Assembly: GCA_036389275.1 (NCBI GenBank)
Contig: DASVQE010000029.1
Location: forward strand, 22,020 to 86,019
DNA from: QHVT01 sp036389275
GTDB lineage: Bacteria; Acidobacteriota; Thermoanaerobaculia; Gp7-AA8
Reading direction: 5' to 3'
DNA: 64,000 nucleotides
In this document: piece after piece, positions 48,572 through 59,261 of the stretch
Layout: the number at the start of each line of letters is the position of its first letter
How positions within the stretch are numbered: the first letter of the stretch is position 1
Translations under genes and position numbers: made by a program
The notes under the pieces: model-generated
Told to the model about the DNA's origin: nothing
The model's input: only the letters and a program-made list of their open reading frames with translations
Database searches by the model: none

Positions 48572-50596
48572 ATGCCTCGACTACTCGACTCGATCGAAAC
48601 TCCGCGCGATCTTCGCAAGCTCGATCGCAAACAGCTTCCGCAGGTCGCGGAAGAGATTCGCGCGCAGATCATCGACGTCGTCTCCCGGATCGGCGGCCAC
48701 TTCGGCGGCAACCTCGGAATCGTCGAGCTGACGCTCGCGCTGCACTACGTCTTCGACACGCCGCGCGACCAGATCGTCTTCGACACCGGCCACCAGAGCT
48801 ATCCGCACAAGCTCATCACCGGCCGCCGCGACACGTTCCACACCATCCGCCAGCACAACGGCATCTCCGGCTTCTGCAAGCGCGAAGAGTCGGAGTACGA
48901 CGTCTTCAACGCCGGCCATGCTTCGACCTCGATCTCCGCGGCCCTCGGCATCGCCGTCGCGCGCGACTTCCGCAAAGAGGACTACCGCGTGGCCGCCATC
49001 ATCGGCGACGGCGCGCTCTCCGGCGGACTCGCATTGGAAGGCCTGAATCAGGCCGGACATCTGAAGCGCCGCCTGATGATCGTCCTCAACGACAACGACA
49101 TGTCGATCTCGACCAACGTCGGGGCCATGTCGGGCTACCTCAACCAGATCATCAAAGGGCAGCGCTACAACCAGGCCAAGGATCTCGCCAAGGGCGTGAT
49201 GGACCGCATCCCGCTGATCGGCGGCAAGCTGCACGGCCTCGCCCACGACATGGAGCAAGTGCTCAAGAACATGATCGTGCCGGGCACGCTGTTCGAGGAG
49301 CTCGGCTTCAAGTACCTCGGCCCGTACGACGGCCACGATCTCGATTTCCTGATCGACCTGTTCGAGGAGCAGAAGGACTACAACGGTCCGATCCTCATCC
49401 ACGTCATCACGAAAAAAGGGAAGGGCTACAAGCCGGCCGAGAACAAGCCGATCTGGTCGCACGGCGTCAATCCGTTCGACATCGGCACGGGCGAGGCGCA
49501 CAAGTCTGACAAGCCGGTGCCGCCGCCGACCTACACCGCCGTCTTTGCCGAGGCGCTGGTCGAGCTGGCGAAGAACGATCCGAAGATCGTGGCGATCACG
49601 GCGGCGATGCCCGAAGGGACGGGGCTGGACAAGTTCGCGAAGGCCTTTCCGGAGCGCATGTTCGACGTCGGCATCGCCGAGGAACATGCGGTGACGTTCA
49701 GCGGCGGCATGGCCACGCAGGGCATGAAGCCGGTGGCGGCGATCTATTCGACCTTCCTGCAGCGCGCCTTCGATCAGGTCTTCCACGACGTGGCCATCAT
49801 GGATCTGCCGGTGGTCTTCGCGCTCGATCGCGGCGGCATCGCCGGCGCCGACGGGCCGACGCACCACGGCATCTACGACATGGCCTACCTGCGCGTCTTC
49901 CCGAACATGGTCTGCATGGCGCCGAAGGACGAGAACGAGCTGCGGCACATGGTGAAGACCGCGTTCGAGACCGGCCATCCCACCTCGATCCGCTACCCGC
50001 GCGGGAACGGCATCGGCGTGCCGATGGACGCGGAGATGAAGACGCTGCCGGTCGGCAAGGGCGAGGTCTTGCGCGAAGGCACGGACGCGGTCCTCTTCGC
50101 CATCGGGAACGAGGTCCATCCGTCCCTCGAGGCGGCGGAGCTGCTGGCCAAAGAAAACATTAACGTCACCGTAATCAATGCACGTTTCATTAAGCCTTTG
50201 GATGATGAATTGATTACGAAATATTGCGTACCTTTTTCGCGCGTCATTACCGTGGAGGAAGGCTCGCTGGCCGGCGGCTTCGGCGCGGCGGTGATGGAAC
50301 GCTGCGAAGCGCTGGGCATCAAGGACGTCCGATTCCACCGCATCGGCATCCCCGACGAATACGTGCACCACGGCGCGCAAGACGTGCTGCGTGCGCAGTA
50401 CGACCTGCATGCGGAAGGCATTGCGCGGCGGGTGCGGGAGCAGCTCGGCACGAAGCGACAGGGCACGATCGGCGACCTCGGCAAACTGATCGATCAGATC
50501 TGGGCCGACGTTCCGGACGAAGAGCTGAAGAAACTGCCCGGCTCGGATCAGATCGACGAGGTCGTGTACGGCCTGCCGAAGCGCGTTGCGAAGTAA
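48572..50596 (+). CDS. dxs: 1-deoxy-D-xylulose-5-phosphate synthase
   Basis: 674 aa. Thiamine-diphosphate motif G-D-G-A-L-S-G-G...N-D-N-D-M-S-I, the N-terminal D-T-G-H-Q-S-Y-P-H-K, the catalytic Glu in D-V-G-I-A-E-E-H-A-V-T and G-P-T-H-H-G are present. It makes the first intermediate of the non-mevalonate isoprenoid pathway from pyruvate and glyceraldehyde 3-phosphate. The protein is slightly longer than E. coli Dxs (620). A short AT-rich patch lies at about 50150-50240 within the C-terminal domain. Confidence 0.96.
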   Translation: MPRLLDSIETPRDLRKLDRKQLPQVAEEIRAQIIDVVSRIGGHFGGNLGIVELTLALHYVFDTPRDQIVFDTGHQSYPHKLITGRRDTFHTIRQHNGISGFCKREESEYDVFNAGHASTSISAALGIAVARDFRKEDYRVAAIIGDGALSGGLALEGLNQAGHLKRRLMIVLNDNDMSISTNVGAMSGYLNQIIKGQRYNQAKDLAKGVMDRIPLIGGKLHGLAHDMEQVLKNMIVPGTLFEELGFKYLGPYDGHDLDFLIDLFEEQKDYNGPILIHVITKKGKGYKPAENKPIWSHGVNPFDIGTGEAHKSDKPVPPPTYTAVFAEALVELAKNDPKIVAITAAMPEGTGLDKFAKAFPERMFDVGIAEEHAVTFSGGMATQGMKPVAAIYSTFLQRAFDQVFHDVAIMDLPVVFALDRGGIAGADGPTHHGIYDMAYLRVFPNMVCMAPKDENELRHMVKTAFETGHPTSIRYPRGNGIGVPMDAEMKTLPVGKGEVLREGTDAVLFAIGNEVHPSLEAAELLAKENINVTVINARFIKPLDDELITKYCVPFSRVITVEEGSLAGGFGAAVMERCEALGIKDVRFHRIGIPDEYVHHGAQDVLRAQYDLHAEGIARRVREQLGTKRQGTIGDLGKLIDQIWADVPDEELKKLPGSDQIDEVVYGLPKRVAK

Positions 50597-51001
50597 ATGC
50601 AGGAGTACTTTGTCGACGCCTGGTACCTGATCGCGCGCATTGACCGCTTCGATGCACACCATTCCACGGCGCGCCGCCTCGACCAGACGCTCGGCCGGCG
50701 CCCGTTCGTCACGCACGAGGCGGTGCTGGCCGAAGTGCTCACGTTTTTCTCCGGGTACGGTGCAGAGAACCGCCGCCGCGCCGCCGCGACTGTCCGCGCC
50801 GTACTGAACGACTACATCGTCGAGCCGGCGGACCACGCACTCTTCCTCGCCGCCCTCGAGCTCTACGAGTCGCGGCCCGACAAGGAGTACTCCCTCGTCG
50901 ACTGCATGTCCATGCAGCTCATGCGCGCGCGCGGGATCACGCACGTGCTCACCAACGATCACCACTTCCGGCAGGAAGGGTTCACCGTCGTTTCGGAATG
51001 A
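50597..51001 (+). CDS. PIN-domain protein, probable RNase
   Basis: 134 aa. The four acidic positions of PIN nucleases are D7 (F-V-D-A-W-Y-L-I-A), E46 (V-L-A-E-V), D102 (L-V-D-C-M-S-M) and D121 (L-T-N-D-H-H-F). It probably cuts RNA. It starts immediately after the dxs stop and its stop overlaps tlyA. No antitoxin gene precedes it, so it is either an orphan toxin or a housekeeping PIN protein carried in this operon. Confidence 0.88.
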   Translation: MQEYFVDAWYLIARIDRFDAHHSTARRLDQTLGRRPFVTHEAVLAEVLTFFSGYGAENRRRAAATVRAVLNDYIVEPADHALFLAALELYESRPDKEYSLVDCMSMQLMRARGITHVLTNDHHFRQEGFTVVSE

Positions 51002-51768
51002 AGAAGCAGCGTCTCGACGTGGCTCTCGTCGAGCGCGGGCTGGTGGACTCGCGGGCGAAGGCGCAGGCGCTGATCATGTCGCGGCGGGTGCTGGTGAATG
51101 GGGCCTTCGTCGACAAGGCCGGCGCGTCGATCGCCGCCGACGATGAGTTGAAGGTCGCGGAGCTGGAACATCCCTGGGTCGGGCGCGGCGGGATGAAGCT
51201 GGCGCATGCGCTCGAGCAGTTCGCGATCTCGGTCGAAGGAAAGGTCTGCGCCGACATCGGCGCATCGACCGGCGGCTTCACGGACGTGATGCTGCAGCGC
51301 GGCGCGCGCAAGGTCTACGCGATCGACGTCGGCCACGGGCAGCTCGACGTCTCGCTCCGCAACGATCCGCGCGTGGTCAATCGGGAGAAGGTGAACGCCC
51401 GCTACCTGCAGCCGGAGAACTTCGACGAGCCGATCGAGTTCGTCTCGATCGACGTGTCGTTCATCTCGCTCAAGCTCATCCTGCCGGCCGTGCGCGGCTT
51501 TCTGCGCGGCGAACTCGTCGCGCTGATCAAGCCGCAATTCGAGGTGGGGAAGCACGACGTCGGCAAAGGCGGGATCGTGCGCGACGAAGCCAAGCGGCGC
51601 GAGGTGGTCGACTCCGTGGTGGCCTTCGCCAATGCGAACGGCTTTCAGGTGCAGGGCGTGATCGAGAGTCCGGTGCGCGGTGCCGAAGGGAACGTCGAGT
51701 TCCTCATGCACGCAACCGCAGATACTCCCGTAGACCATCCCGCCACCGACCCGGCGCCGCTCCCGTGA
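50998..51768 (+). CDS. tlyA: TlyA-family rRNA 2'-O-methyltransferase
   Basis: 256 aa. The N-terminal S4 RNA-binding domain (R-L-D-V-A-L-V-E-R-G-L...S-R-R-V-L-V-N-G) precedes an FtsJ-like methyltransferase domain with D-I-G-A-S-T-G-G-F-T-D-V-M-L and the I-K-P-Q-F-E motif. The family methylates ribosomal RNA (known from mycobacterial TlyA). The 3' end overlaps the convergent rfbD gene by 65 bp. xseB-ispA-dxs-tlyA is a frequent bacterial order. Confidence 0.93.
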   Translation: MKKQRLDVALVERGLVDSRAKAQALIMSRRVLVNGAFVDKAGASIAADDELKVAELEHPWVGRGGMKLAHALEQFAISVEGKVCADIGASTGGFTDVMLQRGARKVYAIDVGHGQLDVSLRNDPRVVNREKVNARYLQPENFDEPIEFVSIDVSFISLKLILPAVRGFLRGELVALIKPQFEVGKHDVGKGGIVRDEAKRREVVDSVVAFANANGFQVQGVIESPVRGAEGNVEFLMHATADTPVDHPATDPAPLP

Positions 51769-52558
51769 GCTCCTCGTAGCGCGCCGTCGACAGCACCGAG
51801 TACGCCGGACGCTTCGCCGGCCGCGGGAACTCCTCGGTCGACACCGGCTTCACGCGCGTCGACGCGCCGCTCTCCTCGACGATCGCGCGCGCGAAGTCGT
51901 ACCACGAGCACTCCTCTTCGTCCGCGTAGTGCACGATGCCGCGCGCGTTCGCGGCGACGAGCCGCACGATCGCGCGCGCCAGATGCGGCGTGTACGTCGG
52001 CCGGCCGCGCTGGTCCTCGACCACGCGCAGCGGATCGGTGCCCTTGCGCACCTGATTGCGGATCGCCTCGACGAAGTTGGGTCCGCGCGTGCCGAACAGC
52101 CACGACGTGCGGACGATCAGATGCTCGCGCGCGTGCGCCGCGGCGACTTCGCCGAGGAGCTTCGAGCGGCCGTAGGCGGAGAGAGGATGCGTGGCGTCTT
52201 CCGGCTCGTACGGCGTGCGCTTCGAGCCGTCGAACACGAAGTCGGTCGAGAGCTGCACGAGCAGCGCGCCCGACGCGTCGCAGGCGCGCGCGAGCAGCTC
52301 GACCGCGGAGCCGTTCGCGGCGCAGGCGGCCGCCTCTTCCGATTCGGCGAGATCGACTTTCGTGTAGGCGGCGCAGTTGACGACCACCGACGGCGCGTGC
52401 TCGGCCAGAACGGTCTCGACGCCGCGGATGTTGGTGATGTCGAGCTGCGCGCGCGAGAGCGCGACGACGCGCGCGTGCGGATCAGACGACAGGACGTCGC
52501 AGAGATCGGCGCCGACCATGCCGCCGGCGCCGGTGATGAGCCACGACTGCGCCGTCAC
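51704..52558 (-). CDS. rfbD: dTDP-4-dehydrorhamnose reductase
   Basis: 284 aa. NAD(P) site W-L-I-T-G-A-G-G-M-V-G, S-T-D-F-V-F-D-G, the catalytic Y-G-R-S-K (Y-x3-K) and R-T-S-W-L-F-G are typical. It performs the last step of dTDP-L-rhamnose synthesis for surface polysaccharide. RfbA, B and C are not adjacent. It is immediately preceded by tatA on the same strand. The 3' end overlaps tlyA on the other strand by 65 bp. Confidence 0.93.
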   Translation of the reverse strand: MTAQSWLITGAGGMVGADLCDVLSSDPHARVVALSRAQLDITNIRGVETVLAEHAPSVVVNCAAYTKVDLAESEEAAACAANGSAVELLARACDASGALLVQLSTDFVFDGSKRTPYEPEDATHPLSAYGRSKLLGEVAAAHAREHLIVRTSWLFGTRGPNFVEAIRNQVRKGTDPLRVVEDQRGRPTYTPHLARAIVRLVAANARGIVHYADEEECSWYDFARAIVEESGASTRVKPVSTEEFPRPAKRPAYSVLSTARYEELTGAAPGRWRDGLREYLRLRA

Positions 52559-52750
52559 TCAGACGTGTTTGTCGTCGGAGGCCTTCGGCAGCGCTTTGTC
52601 GTCGCCGCGGCCTTTGTTGATGCCGTCGCGGAAATTCGAGATCCCTTCGCCGAGGCCGCGGCCGAGCTGCGGCAGCTTGCTCGCGCCGAAAATCACGACC
52701 ACGATCACCAGAATCACCAACAGCTCAGGCATACCAAGGGAACCTAACAT
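52559..52750 (-). CDS. tatA: Twin-arginine translocase subunit TatA/E
   Basis: 63 aa. One membrane helix (P-E-L-L-V-I-L-V-I-V-V-V-I-F-G) is followed by the conserved hinge F-G-A-S-K-L-P and an amphipathic helix L-G-R-G-L-G-E-G-I-S-N-F. It forms the pore part of the Tat pathway for folded proteins. GGAGG lies 5 nt before the ATG at 52750; TACACT upstream could be its -10. The stop abuts the rfbD start, so they share a transcript. Confidence 0.94.
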   Translation of the reverse strand: MLGSLGMPELLVILVIVVVIFGASKLPQLGRGLGEGISNFRDGINKGRGDDKALPKASDDKHV

Positions 52751-52810
52751 TGACGCCTCCGAAGGGTTGGACCCGGCGCAGTGTAACACCGGCCAACGCC
52801 GCGCACTTCC

Positions 52811-52824
52811 GGCAGTCAACTGCC
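52811..52824. promoter_or_regulatory. Small palindrome in the tatA/pcrA divergent region
   Basis: GGCAGT-CA-ACTGCC lies just upstream of TAAACT (52827-52832), which is 12 nt before the pcrA ATG. It could be an operator for the helicase gene. It does not match a LexA box known to me. Confidence 0.3.
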
Positions 52825-52844
52825 GTTAAACTGCACCGGTCCTC

Positions 52845-55187
<2,343 letters not shown>

Positions 55188-55234
55188 TTTGCATCCGCGT
55201 CGGCGAAACCGTCTCGGACGAAATCACCGACCTC

Positions 55235-58200
55235 ATGCTCAAACGCGCGATCCTCTTCGCTCTCGTCTCGCTCTGCGTCCTGCCGCTCTCCGCCCAGACC
55301 ACCTTCATCCGCGACACGTTCACCGGCGCGAACGGCACGTTCGTGGAGTCGCACACGCCCGACATCGGTGGCGCCTGGACGCGCCTGCGCGGCCTCGGCG
55401 TGGTGCTCGACCGCAACCAGGCCACGCCGAACAAGGTGTCGAGCTTCGACGTCTATCGCAACGCCGCCACGCCGCCGGCGAGCGAGTACGTCGTCGGCAC
55501 CGAGGCCATCTTCGGATCGCTCAGCACCGACAACCGCGTCGAGCTCTACGCGCGACTGACCGCGGGCGGCAGCGGCTATGCCGTCATCGTGATCGGCAGC
55601 GGGACGTACGAGATCGTGCGCTACGACAACGGCACGCCGACGGTGCTGACCAGCGGCACGACCACCGCGCTGAACGCGGTCGACACGGTCAACGAGATCG
55701 TCTTCTCGGTGACCGACGCCGCCAAGACGCTGATCATCAACGGCACCGCCATCGCCACGAGCACCGACAACACCATCACCGGCGCGGGACTGGCCGGCTT
55801 CGGGATCAACACGCGCCCGAAGGACGACGCCATCATCGACGACTTCTACGCCTCGACGTTCGCGCCGACGGCGGTGCGGATGGACGCGATGCGCGCCACG
55901 CGCTCCGGCCGCCGCGCGCTGATCGATTGGACCACCGGCCGCGAGATCGACAGCCTCGGCTACCGCATCTGGCGCGAGGACGCGAGCGGCCGCACGCGCG
56001 TCACGCCGTCGCTGGTCGCCGGCGCGGCGTTCTTCGCCGATCGCGCGCAAGGGAATCACTACCGCTGGATCGACGAGGCCTCGCGTCCGCGCGCGACGTA
56101 CTGGATCGAGGAAGTCGGCGTGCGCGGCACGTCGGCGTGGTACGGGCCGATCGTGCCGCAGGCCGGCGCCTTCGATGACCGCGCGCCGCGCACTCCGCTC
56201 CTCGGCGAGCTCAGTCAGCGCGTCTCGGTTGCGGCCGAGCGCACGAGCGTGCCGCGCATCGAGACGCGCGCCTCCGACCGCGGCGACGCCGCGCGGCGCA
56301 CGCAGTTCGACCTCGCCGCGCGCGGCGCGGTGAAGATCTCCGTGACCGCGCCCGGCTGGTACGAGGTGAGCCTCGCCGCGACTCCGCTGGCGAGCGCTGA
56401 TCCGCGCAAGCTGCAGCTCTACGAAGACGGCGTCGAGATTCCGATCGAGAGCGCCGCCGGCGCGATCCGGTTCTACGGCCGCCCGAACGACACGCCGTCG
56501 AGCGGCACGCGCGTCTACTGGCTGGTGAACGGACCGGGCAACGGACTGCGCATCGCCCGCGCGAGCGCCGGCGCCGCGCCGCTAGCCGGCGCGACGAGTT
56601 TTCTCGCCACGGTCGAGCGGCGCGACAAGCAGATCTTCTTCGCCACGCTCCGCAACGGCGACGCCGACAGCTTCTTCGGTCCGATCATCACCAGCGATCC
56701 GTCGTATCCGGCGCGGCAGCAACTCCGTCTGCAGCATCTCGACCGCGCCGCGCGAACGGCGGATTTGGAGGTCGGCATCCAGGGCGGCACCGCCACCGCC
56801 CATCGCGTGGCCATCGCGCTCAATGGCCGCGCGGCAGGTGAAGCGTTGCTCACCGGCACCGCGGCCACGACCGCGAAATTCACCGTCCCATCCGACTGGC
56901 TGCTCGAGGGCGACAACACCATCGAGCTGACCTCGCGCAACGGCGACGACGACGTGAGCGTGGTCTCGTTCGTCCGCATCACGTATGCACACACGTACAC
57001 CGCCGACGGCGGCGCGCTGCTCTTCACCGCGCCCGGCGGCACGCGCGTGCCGCTGGCCGGCTTCGACGGCGCGTTCCGCGCGCTGGATATCACCGATCCG
57101 TCCGCGCCGATCGAGCTCGCGGTGGACGCGAGCAGCGTGACCGTGGCCGGCCGCGGCACGCGCACGATCCTCGCGATCAGCGCGCCGCGCAATGACGCCC
57201 GCGTCGAGACCGATGCGCCGTCGTCGCTGCACGAGCTGCGCGGCGCGTCGCTGGTGATGCTCGCTCCGCGCGCGTTCGTTCCGGCGCTCGCGCCGCTGGT
57301 CGCGCTGCGCCAGTCGCAGGGACACTCGGTGGTCGTGGCCGCGGTGGAAGACGTCTACGACGAGTACAGCTTCGGCGCGAAAGATCCGGCGGCGATCCGC
57401 ACGTTCCTCGCCGCCGCCAGCTCGTGGAAGCCGGCCGCGCGCGCCGCGCTGCTGATCGGCGATGCCTCGTACGATCCGCGCGACTACCTCGGCCTCGCCT
57501 CCGACTTCGTGCCGACGAAGTTGGTCAACACGACGTACCAGAAGACCGCCTCCGACGTCTGGTTCGCCGACCTCGACGACGACGGCGTCTCCGAGCTGGC
57601 CATCGGCCGCCTGCCGGCGCGCTCGCTCGACGAGGCGCGGGCGATGGTGGCGAAGGTCGTCGCGTACGAGCGCGGCACCGGCTCGCGCCACGCGCTCTTC
57701 GTCTCCGGCGACGACGAGGCGATGGATTTCCGCGCCGCGAGCGAGAGCGTGCGCGCGCTCGTGCCGCCGTCCTACACCACCACCGCCGTCGATCTGAAGG
57801 CCGAAGGCACCACCGCCGCGCACGAGAACGTCCTGCAGCAGTGGAACGCCGGCCCCGACTTCGTCAATTACATCGGCCACGGCTCGGTCGAGATCTGGCA
57901 GAGCTACGCCTTCTTCTCCGGCGCCGACGCGCAGTCGCTCACGACCGCCCGCACCACCATGCTCAGCGCGATGACCTGCCTCAACGGCTACTTCCACGAC
58001 CCGCGTCAGGAGAGCCTGGCCGAGACGCTGCTGCGCAAGGAAAGCGGCGGCGCCGTCGCGGTCTGGGCCCTGTCGACCCTCTGCGAGCTCGACCCGCAAG
58101 TGATGGCCGACCGCGCCCTCGTGCCGCTGCTCTTCACCGGCGCCACCCTCGGCGAGTGCACCATCGCCGCCCAACGCGCCGCACCCGACCGCGACGTGCG

Positions 58201-58246
58201 CAACACCCTCATCCTCTTCGGCGACCCGATGACGCGCATCCCCTGA
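55235..58246 (+). CDS. Secreted C25 (gingipain-like) cysteine peptidase
   Basis: 1003 aa. A signal peptide (MLKRAILFALVSLCVLPLSA) is followed by a lectin/laminin-G-like beta-domain (about 20-210), a type-III-like module, the gingipain propeptide-like region (about 360-680) and the C25 domain. The catalytic dyad is His882 in Y-I-G-H-G and Cys915 in A-M-T-C-L-N-G. No type-IX secretion tail is visible: the protein ends with G-D-P-M-T-R-I-P. It probably cleaves proteins after basic residues outside the cell. The frame is open upstream through pcrA, but only the ATG at 55235 gives a signal peptide. Confidence 0.9.
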   Translation: MLKRAILFALVSLCVLPLSAQTTFIRDTFTGANGTFVESHTPDIGGAWTRLRGLGVVLDRNQATPNKVSSFDVYRNAATPPASEYVVGTEAIFGSLSTDNRVELYARLTAGGSGYAVIVIGSGTYEIVRYDNGTPTVLTSGTTTALNAVDTVNEIVFSVTDAAKTLIINGTAIATSTDNTITGAGLAGFGINTRPKDDAIIDDFYASTFAPTAVRMDAMRATRSGRRALIDWTTGREIDSLGYRIWREDASGRTRVTPSLVAGAAFFADRAQGNHYRWIDEASRPRATYWIEEVGVRGTSAWYGPIVPQAGAFDDRAPRTPLLGELSQRVSVAAERTSVPRIETRASDRGDAARRTQFDLAARGAVKISVTAPGWYEVSLAATPLASADPRKLQLYEDGVEIPIESAAGAIRFYGRPNDTPSSGTRVYWLVNGPGNGLRIARASAGAAPLAGATSFLATVERRDKQIFFATLRNGDADSFFGPIITSDPSYPARQQLRLQHLDRAARTADLEVGIQGGTATAHRVAIALNGRAAGEALLTGTAATTAKFTVPSDWLLEGDNTIELTSRNGDDDVSVVSFVRITYAHTYTADGGALLFTAPGGTRVPLAGFDGAFRALDITDPSAPIELAVDASSVTVAGRGTRTILAISAPRNDARVETDAPSSLHELRGASLVMLAPRAFVPALAPLVALRQSQGHSVVVAAVEDVYDEYSFGAKDPAAIRTFLAAASSWKPAARAALLIGDASYDPRDYLGLASDFVPTKLVNTTYQKTASDVWFADLDDDGVSELAIGRLPARSLDEARAMVAKVVAYERGTGSRHALFVSGDDEAMDFRAASESVRALVPPSYTTTAVDLKAEGTTAAHENVLQQWNAGPDFVNYIGHGSVEIWQSYAFFSGADAQSLTTARTTMLSAMTCLNGYFHDPRQESLAETLLRKESGGAVAVWALSTLCELDPQVMADRALVPLLFTGATLGECTIAAQRAAPDRDVRNTLILFGDPMTRIP

Positions 58247-58281
58247 ATTCCACCACGATGGCAGGCCGGAAAAAAGTCCGC

Positions 58282-58287
58282 TATCCT
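58282..58287 (+). promoter_or_regulatory. Leaderless -10 element (TATCCT), copy 1
   Basis: TATCCT ends 6 nt before the ATG at 58294. The same arrangement is kept in the second copy. Confidence 0.45.
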
Positions 58288-58293
58288 TTCGGC

Positions 58294-58635
58294 ATGATCA
58301 AGAGAGCGCTCCTCACACTCGCGGCCGTCGTCGTGTTGCTGATCCCGTCCGGTCCGAAGACGACGGCAGGTGCGGGCTATCGCATCACGGACAACTACTT
58401 CAGCGATGCGTCGTTCACGACTTGCGTCGGCTGGACCGACGAGTATTGCGACGGCTTTTCGGACGCGGACGGCACCGTCTCGTATTACCGGTCTCACGAG
58501 AAGTTTGGCTGCGCGACGAACTTCTACACGGTGTCGTGTCAGTACTGGGACTCGAGCACGAACGCCTGGGCGAGCACGCCCTGTCCGTCGACCATGCCAA
58601 AGGGTCGCCTGCGGATTCCAGTCGGCGCAATGTGA
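58294..58635 (+). CDS. Small secreted cysteine-containing protein, copy 1
   Basis: 113 aa. A signal peptide (M-I-K-R-A-L-L-T-L-A-A-V-V-V-L-L) leads to a mature domain of about 85 residues with five cysteines (T-C-V-G-W, Y-C-D-G, F-G-C, V-S-C, P-C-P) and aromatic residues (S-Y-Y-R-S-H-E-K-F-G-C). I do not recognise the family; the name and function are unknown. A longer start (M-A-G-R-K-K) exists 12 codons upstream but would spoil the -10 rule seen in both copies. It follows the C25 peptidase and has a close paralogue at 58898. Confidence 0.78.
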   Translation: MIKRALLTLAAVVVLLIPSGPKTTAGAGYRITDNYFSDASFTTCVGWTDEYCDGFSDADGTVSYYRSHEKFGCATNFYTVSCQYWDSSTNAWASTPCPSTMPKGRLRIPVGAM

Positions 58636-58656
58636 TCGGCGCGAACGCGAACCGCG

Positions 58657-58690
58657 TCAGGACTTCGACGTCGTCCGCCGCCTGCGCGCG
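58657..58690 (-). pseudogene. Decayed copy of the 3' end of the zinc-ribbon TPR gene
   Basis: The stretch after copy 1 matches the intergenic bases plus the last codons of the TPR gene at 59243-59295 (TCAGGACTT-CGTCGTCCGCC versus TCACGACTTG-TCGTCGTCCG). The duplicated unit thus spanned the small gene and its neighbours' ends. The other bases up to 58838 show no gene I can support. Confidence 0.6.
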
Positions 58691-58885
58691 TCATATTCCC
58701 GGAGCTCGAGCTAACGTCTCGTCCATCGATATCACCACCTCGACGTGGTGCCGCGTCGCCGTGCGTTCGGGCGACCACGTGATGCTCTGCCCGTACCGTG
58801 CCGCCGACGGTCGCCTGGCATTCATGTCGGCCAGGCCGCGCATCCCCTGAATTCCGTCAGGATGGCGGGCCGTAAAAAAGTCCGC

Positions 58886-58891
58886 TATCCT
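58886..58891 (+). promoter_or_regulatory. Leaderless -10 element (TATCCT), copy 2
   Basis: TATCCT ends 6 nt before the ATG at 58898, as in copy 1. Confidence 0.45.
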
Positions 58892-58897
58892 GCCGGC

Positions 58898-59242
58898 ATG
58901 ATCAAGAGAGCGCTCCTCACACTCACGGCCGTCGTCGTGTTGCTGATGCCGTCCGGTCCGAAGACCGCGGCAGGTGCGGGCTATCGCATCACGGACAACT
59001 ACTTCAGCAGTTCGACGTTCATGAATTGCGTCGGCTGGGTCGACGAGTACTGCGACGGCTCCTCCGACGCGGGCGGGACGGTCTCCTATTACCGCTCTCA
59101 CGAAAAGTTTGGCTGCGCGAACAACTTTTACACGATGAGCTGTCAGTACTGGGACACGAGCACGAACTCATGGACGACCATGACGCAGTGCCCGGAGCCC
59201 ATGGCTTACGGTCGCCTGCGGATTCCAGTCGGCCCGGCGTAA
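58898..59242 (+). CDS. Small secreted cysteine-containing protein, copy 2
   Basis: 114 aa, about 80 percent identical to copy 1. The five cysteines and the core G-A-G-Y-R-I-T-D-N-Y-F-S and Y-Y-R-S-H-E-K-F-G-C are unchanged. Differences concentrate between S-S-T-F-M-N-C and near the end (T-M-T-Q-C-P-E-P). Upstream bases, including 12 nt that copy the end of the C25 gene, are also duplicated. The conserved reading frame suggests that both copies are under selection. It is convergent with the TPR gene. Confidence 0.78.
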   Translation: MIKRALLTLTAVVVLLMPSGPKTAAGAGYRITDNYFSSSTFMNCVGWVDEYCDGSSDAGGTVSYYRSHEKFGCANNFYTMSCQYWDTSTNSWTTMTQCPEPMAYGRLRIPVGPA

Positions 59243-59261
59243 TCGGCGCTGACGAACCGCG

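Noticed and set aside
48581..50965. Long minus-strand open frame opposite dxs
   Set aside because: The plus strand encodes a full-length Dxs with all motifs; the other frame is a shadow.
50597..51001. Complete toxin-antitoxin module
   Set aside because: No antitoxin-like gene lies upstream or downstream; neighbours are dxs and tlyA.
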